A DNA stretch of 64,000 nucleotides from Acidovorax sp. sic0104 (GTDB lineage Bacteria; Pseudomonadota; Gammaproteobacteria; Burkholderiales; Burkholderiaceae_C): positions 1 through 64,000 of the forward strand of contig NZ_JAHUWH010000008.1 in NCBI RefSeq assembly GCF_019219095.1, written 5' to 3'. The notes under the pieces are model-generated. The model was not told the DNA's origin and searched no databases. It was given only the letters and a program-made list of their open reading frames with translations. The position numbers and the translations under genes are program-made. Shown here one piece after another: positions 61,741 through 64,000 of the stretch (positions within the stretch are counted from its first letter, which is position 1; each line of letters begins with the position of its first letter).

Positions 61741-62766
61741 TTACGCTGCGACGAGTCGCTCCTTGGCAAGCTTCGTGCCGTCTGCCAGCGCTTTCAGCTT
61801 GCGCCACGCCACGTCCCGCCCCATGGGCGCCAGTCCACAATTCGTGCAAGGGAACAGCCGCTCCTTGGGCACGAACTCCAGCGCCCGGGCGATGGTGTCC
61901 GCTACTTCCTCTGGGGTCTCGACCACGTCGCTCGCCACATCGATCACGCCGACCATCACGTCCTTGCCGGCCAGCAGTTTCATCAGGTCGGGCGGCACGT
62001 GGGAATGGATGCATTCCAGGCTCACCTGGTCAATGCTGCTCTTGGCCAGCGCGGGGAACACGGCTTCGTACTGGCGCCATTCGGCGCCCAGGGTGCTCTT
62101 CCAGTCGGTGTTGGCCTTGATGCCGTAGCCGTAGCAGATGTGCACTGCCGTCTTGCAGGTCAGGCCCTGCGCCGCGCGTTCGAGCGCCTGCACACCCCAG
62201 TCGGCCGCGTCCTTCATGTAGACGTTGAAGGCGGGCTCGTCGAACTGGATGATGTCCACGCCATCGGCCTGCAGCGCGAGCGCTTCCTGGTTGAGCAGCT
62301 CCGCAAATGCGAAGGCCATCTTGACCTTGTCGCCATAGAAGCGGTCTGCCACGGTGTCGACGATGGTCATCGGGCCCGGCAGGGTGAACTTGAGTTTCTT
62401 TTTGGTGTGCGCGCGTGCCAGTTGGGCCTCGACGGCGTGCACGCGGCCCTTCAGGCGCAGGGCTGAGACCACCTGCGGCACCATCGCGTCGTAGCGGTTG
62501 TCGCGGATGCCCATCTTCACCTTGTGCTCGAAGTCGATGCCTTCGACCTGTTCTAGGAAGCCGTGCACGAAGTGCTGGCGCGATTGCTCGCCGTCGCCCA
62601 CGATGTCCAGGCCCGCATCCTCCTGGGCCTTGATCCACAGCAGCGTGGCGTCGGCCTTGGCCTGGGCCAGCGCATCACCCTCGACCACCCACTGGGGCCA
62701 GAGCTTATGGGTTTCTGCCAGCCAGGCGGGTTTGGGCAGGCTGCCGGCGATGGAGGTTTCAAACAT
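61741..62766 (-). CDS. mesD: Folate-independent methionine synthase MesD (core-MetE)
   Basis: A 341-residue protein equal to the catalytic C-terminal half of MetE. The start is MFETSIAGSLPKP; zinc ligands are in HICYGYG (His, Cys) and the late FPCTNCGLAPM (Cys). It lacks the N-terminal folate-binding half of MetE. Core-MetE proteins of the MesD family need oxygen and the DUF1852 protein MesX, and that gene lies immediately upstream. The methyl donor is not established. It is convergent with the tartrate operon. Confidence 0.9.
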   Translation of the reverse strand: MFETSIAGSLPKPAWLAETHKLWPQWVVEGDALAQAKADATLLWIKAQEDAGLDIVGDGEQSRQHFVHGFLEQVEGIDFEHKVKMGIRDNRYDAMVPQVVSALRLKGRVHAVEAQLARAHTKKKLKFTLPGPMTIVDTVADRFYGDKVKMAFAFAELLNQEALALQADGVDIIQFDEPAFNVYMKDAADWGVQALERAAQGLTCKTAVHICYGYGIKANTDWKSTLGAEWRQYEAVFPALAKSSIDQVSLECIHSHVPPDLMKLLAGKDVMVGVIDVASDVVETPEEVADTIARALEFVPKERLFPCTNCGLAPMGRDVAWRKLKALADGTKLAKERLVAA

Positions 62767-62846
62767 CTGACGATTCCTTAAAAGCAACGAAGGGGTGGGT
62801 GAGCATATTCCGGGACTTGGGCCCGGTGGTGGTGAAAGCCGAGTGG

Positions 62847-63845
62847 TCAGTGGGCGTGGGCAGCAGCAGTAGATGCAGCAGCCCATTGCTCCAAGACGTT
62901 CTTGTACGGCTTGATGAAGTGCTCCTCTGCAAACTTCCCCTGCTTGACCGCCAGTTGGCTGCGCTCCTCCCGGTCATACACGATCTGCGTCAACGAGTAG
63001 TCCTGGTTCTTCAGGCTCGGCTGGTAGAGCTTTCCTGCCGCTGAATTGGCGTTGTATATCTCGGGACGGTAGATTTTTTGAAAGGTTTCCATCGTGCTGA
63101 TGGTGCCGATCAGCTCCAGGCTCGTGTAGTCGCCCAGCAGGTCGCCGTGACAGTAGAAAGCCAGGGGCGCGACGGCATTCGCGGGCATGAAAAATCGGAC
63201 CTGCATCCCCATTTTTGCGAAGTAGTGGTCGGTGGAAGACGGCTCACTCTGTTGGTATTCGATGCCCAGCACCGGGTGCTGGTTGCCGGTGCGTCGGTAG
63301 GTCTTGCTGGTCGATGCACTGATGCAGATGACCGGCGGCTTGGCGAAACGCTCCTTGTAGAGGCGTGAGTGGGCGAACTGCTGGAACAGCCTGCCGTGCA
63401 GCTCGCCAAAATCAGGGGGCGTGCCGAATTCTGCGCGGTGGGCGTTGTACTGCGGCAGCAGCACGCTGAAGTCGTAGTCGCGCACGTAGGACGAGAAATT
63501 GTTGCCCGCGATGCCCTGAATGCGTTGGTTCGCTGACTTGTCGAGGATGCAGGTCTTCAGTATCTCGATCAGCGGAAATGCCGCAGTGCCCGCATCGGCA
63601 TTCAGGCTCATCTCGACCGAGATGATCTCCAGCTCGACGCTGTAGCGGTCCCCCGTGGGATTGTCCCAATGCGCCAGGTCGTTGAAGCGGTTGTCAATCA
63701 TCTTGAGCGTGTTGCGCAGGTTCTGTTGCCGGCGGGCGCCGCGCGCCAGGTTGGCAAAGTTGGTGGTGATGCGCGTGCTGTCCGATGGCTCATAGTTTTC
63801 ATCGAAACGAAGGCTTTTGAGGGTGAAGCTGAATTCGTCGTTCAT
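62847..63845 (-). CDS. mesX: MesX (DUF1852), partner of MesD
   Basis: A 332-residue DUF1852 protein. It opens NDEFSFTLKSLRFDENYEPS and contains ANLARGARRQQNLRNTLKMI and the late RSQLAVKQGKFAEEHFIKP. MesX is required together with MesD for methionine synthesis under oxygen in characterised bacteria; its chemistry is thought to be oxidative. It is 80 bp upstream of mesD and shows no signal peptide. Full length. Confidence 0.9.
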   Translation of the reverse strand: MNDEFSFTLKSLRFDENYEPSDSTRITTNFANLARGARRQQNLRNTLKMIDNRFNDLAHWDNPTGDRYSVELEIISVEMSLNADAGTAAFPLIEILKTCILDKSANQRIQGIAGNNFSSYVRDYDFSVLLPQYNAHRAEFGTPPDFGELHGRLFQQFAHSRLYKERFAKPPVICISASTSKTYRRTGNQHPVLGIEYQQSEPSSTDHYFAKMGMQVRFFMPANAVAPLAFYCHGDLLGDYTSLELIGTISTMETFQKIYRPEIYNANSAAGKLYQPSLKNQDYSLTQIVYDREERSQLAVKQGKFAEEHFIKPYKNVLEQWAAASTAAAHAH

Positions 63846-63893
63846 GGCGGTCCAGTGGCTTGAATATTCGGAAATGAAGAGCCGGTTCCTGCG

Positions 63894-64000
63894 TCAGGCC
63901 AGAGCCACAACACCCGCCCGCGAGGCTTGGGCGTGGCGTGCCCACGGCAGGAGCGGCAAGGCGCGTTGGACGGCCAGGCTGGCCCGGTTGATCAGGGCAT
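63894..64000 (-). CDS. Truncated 3' end of a gene upstream of mesX
   Basis: On the minus strand an open frame enters at the window edge and encodes ALINRASLAVQRALPLLPWA and a further 14 residues before a TGA at 63896-63894, 48 bp before the mesX start. The last 34 residues are too few to identify. Position suggests a possible third gene of the mes operon (a flavin reductase in some relatives) or a regulator, but this is a guess. Confidence 0.5.
   Translation of the reverse strand, partial: ALINRASLAVQRALPLLPWARHAQASRAGVVALA

Overview
The window is very GC-rich, densely packed bacterial chromosome. Its gene content points to a betaproteobacterium of the Comamonadaceae, Acidovorax-like: a Bug-type tripartite tricarboxylate transporter binding protein, the phoH-ybeY pair, a PHA-granule-associated protein, and interspersed repeats of the kind common in that family. 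The species is inferred, not proven. I see no rRNA, canonical tRNA, transposase, integrase, prophage or CRISPR array.

Layout. 1-1076: gene-free nested palindromes and long direct repeats. 1077-5115: a metal-stress module. An ECF sigma factor (SigF-like) and its membrane anti-sigma (NrsF/DUF1109) are divergent from a bufferin operon (bufA DUF2282 precursor, bufB DUF692/MNIO, bufC DUF2063, bufD DoxX). Both transcription units carry the same GTAACC-N16-CGAA promoter. 5139-9736: trxC, then trehalose synthesis genes otsB, GH15 and otsA. 10141-12395: ethanolamine ammonia-lyase eutBC with a repeat-derived tail. 12595-14929: a MidA-like methyltransferase, a pteridine-reductase-like SDR and folB. 15024-17581: an HNH nuclease, small proteins, a truncated tRNA-like element and a helix-turn-helix protein. 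17704-24000: ttcA, a lipoprotein, a histidine phosphatase, a D-threonine aldolase-like enzyme, a sterol desaturase-YhhN fusion and a membrane protein. 24064-27279: ruvA and ruvB with a serine protease lipoprotein between them. 27358-32055: phoH, ybeY, a seven-repeat FG-GAP lipoprotein and a TSUP permease.

32116-37662: a type III restriction-modification system (mod, res) with a divergent regulator and nested operator-like palindromes. 37700-44612: MFS transporter, dtd, CDF metal exporter, a two-component system, an EamA exporter and an Lrp-type regulator. 44863-49238: 2H phosphoesterase, ArsC-like protein, tag, an aminopeptidase lipoprotein, a PHA-related protein and a nitroreductase. 49251-53518: ornithine cyclodeaminase and an IclR-controlled HMG-CoA lyase/CoA-transferase pair. 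53762-56389: acyl-CoA-binding protein, a wax ester synthase/DGAT and a DUF922 protease. 56490-61553: a LysR-controlled D-tartrate-type catabolic operon. 61741-63845: mesX-mesD, an oxygen-dependent folate-independent methionine synthase, with a truncated gene at the right edge.

Two things stand out. The first is the bufferin (copper-buffering RiPP) locus with matched back-to-back sigma-factor promoters. The second is a family of about 55-70 bp palindromic mini-elements with at least five copies here; two are embedded in-frame inside proteins and one supplies the C-terminus and stop codon of a CoA-transferase.
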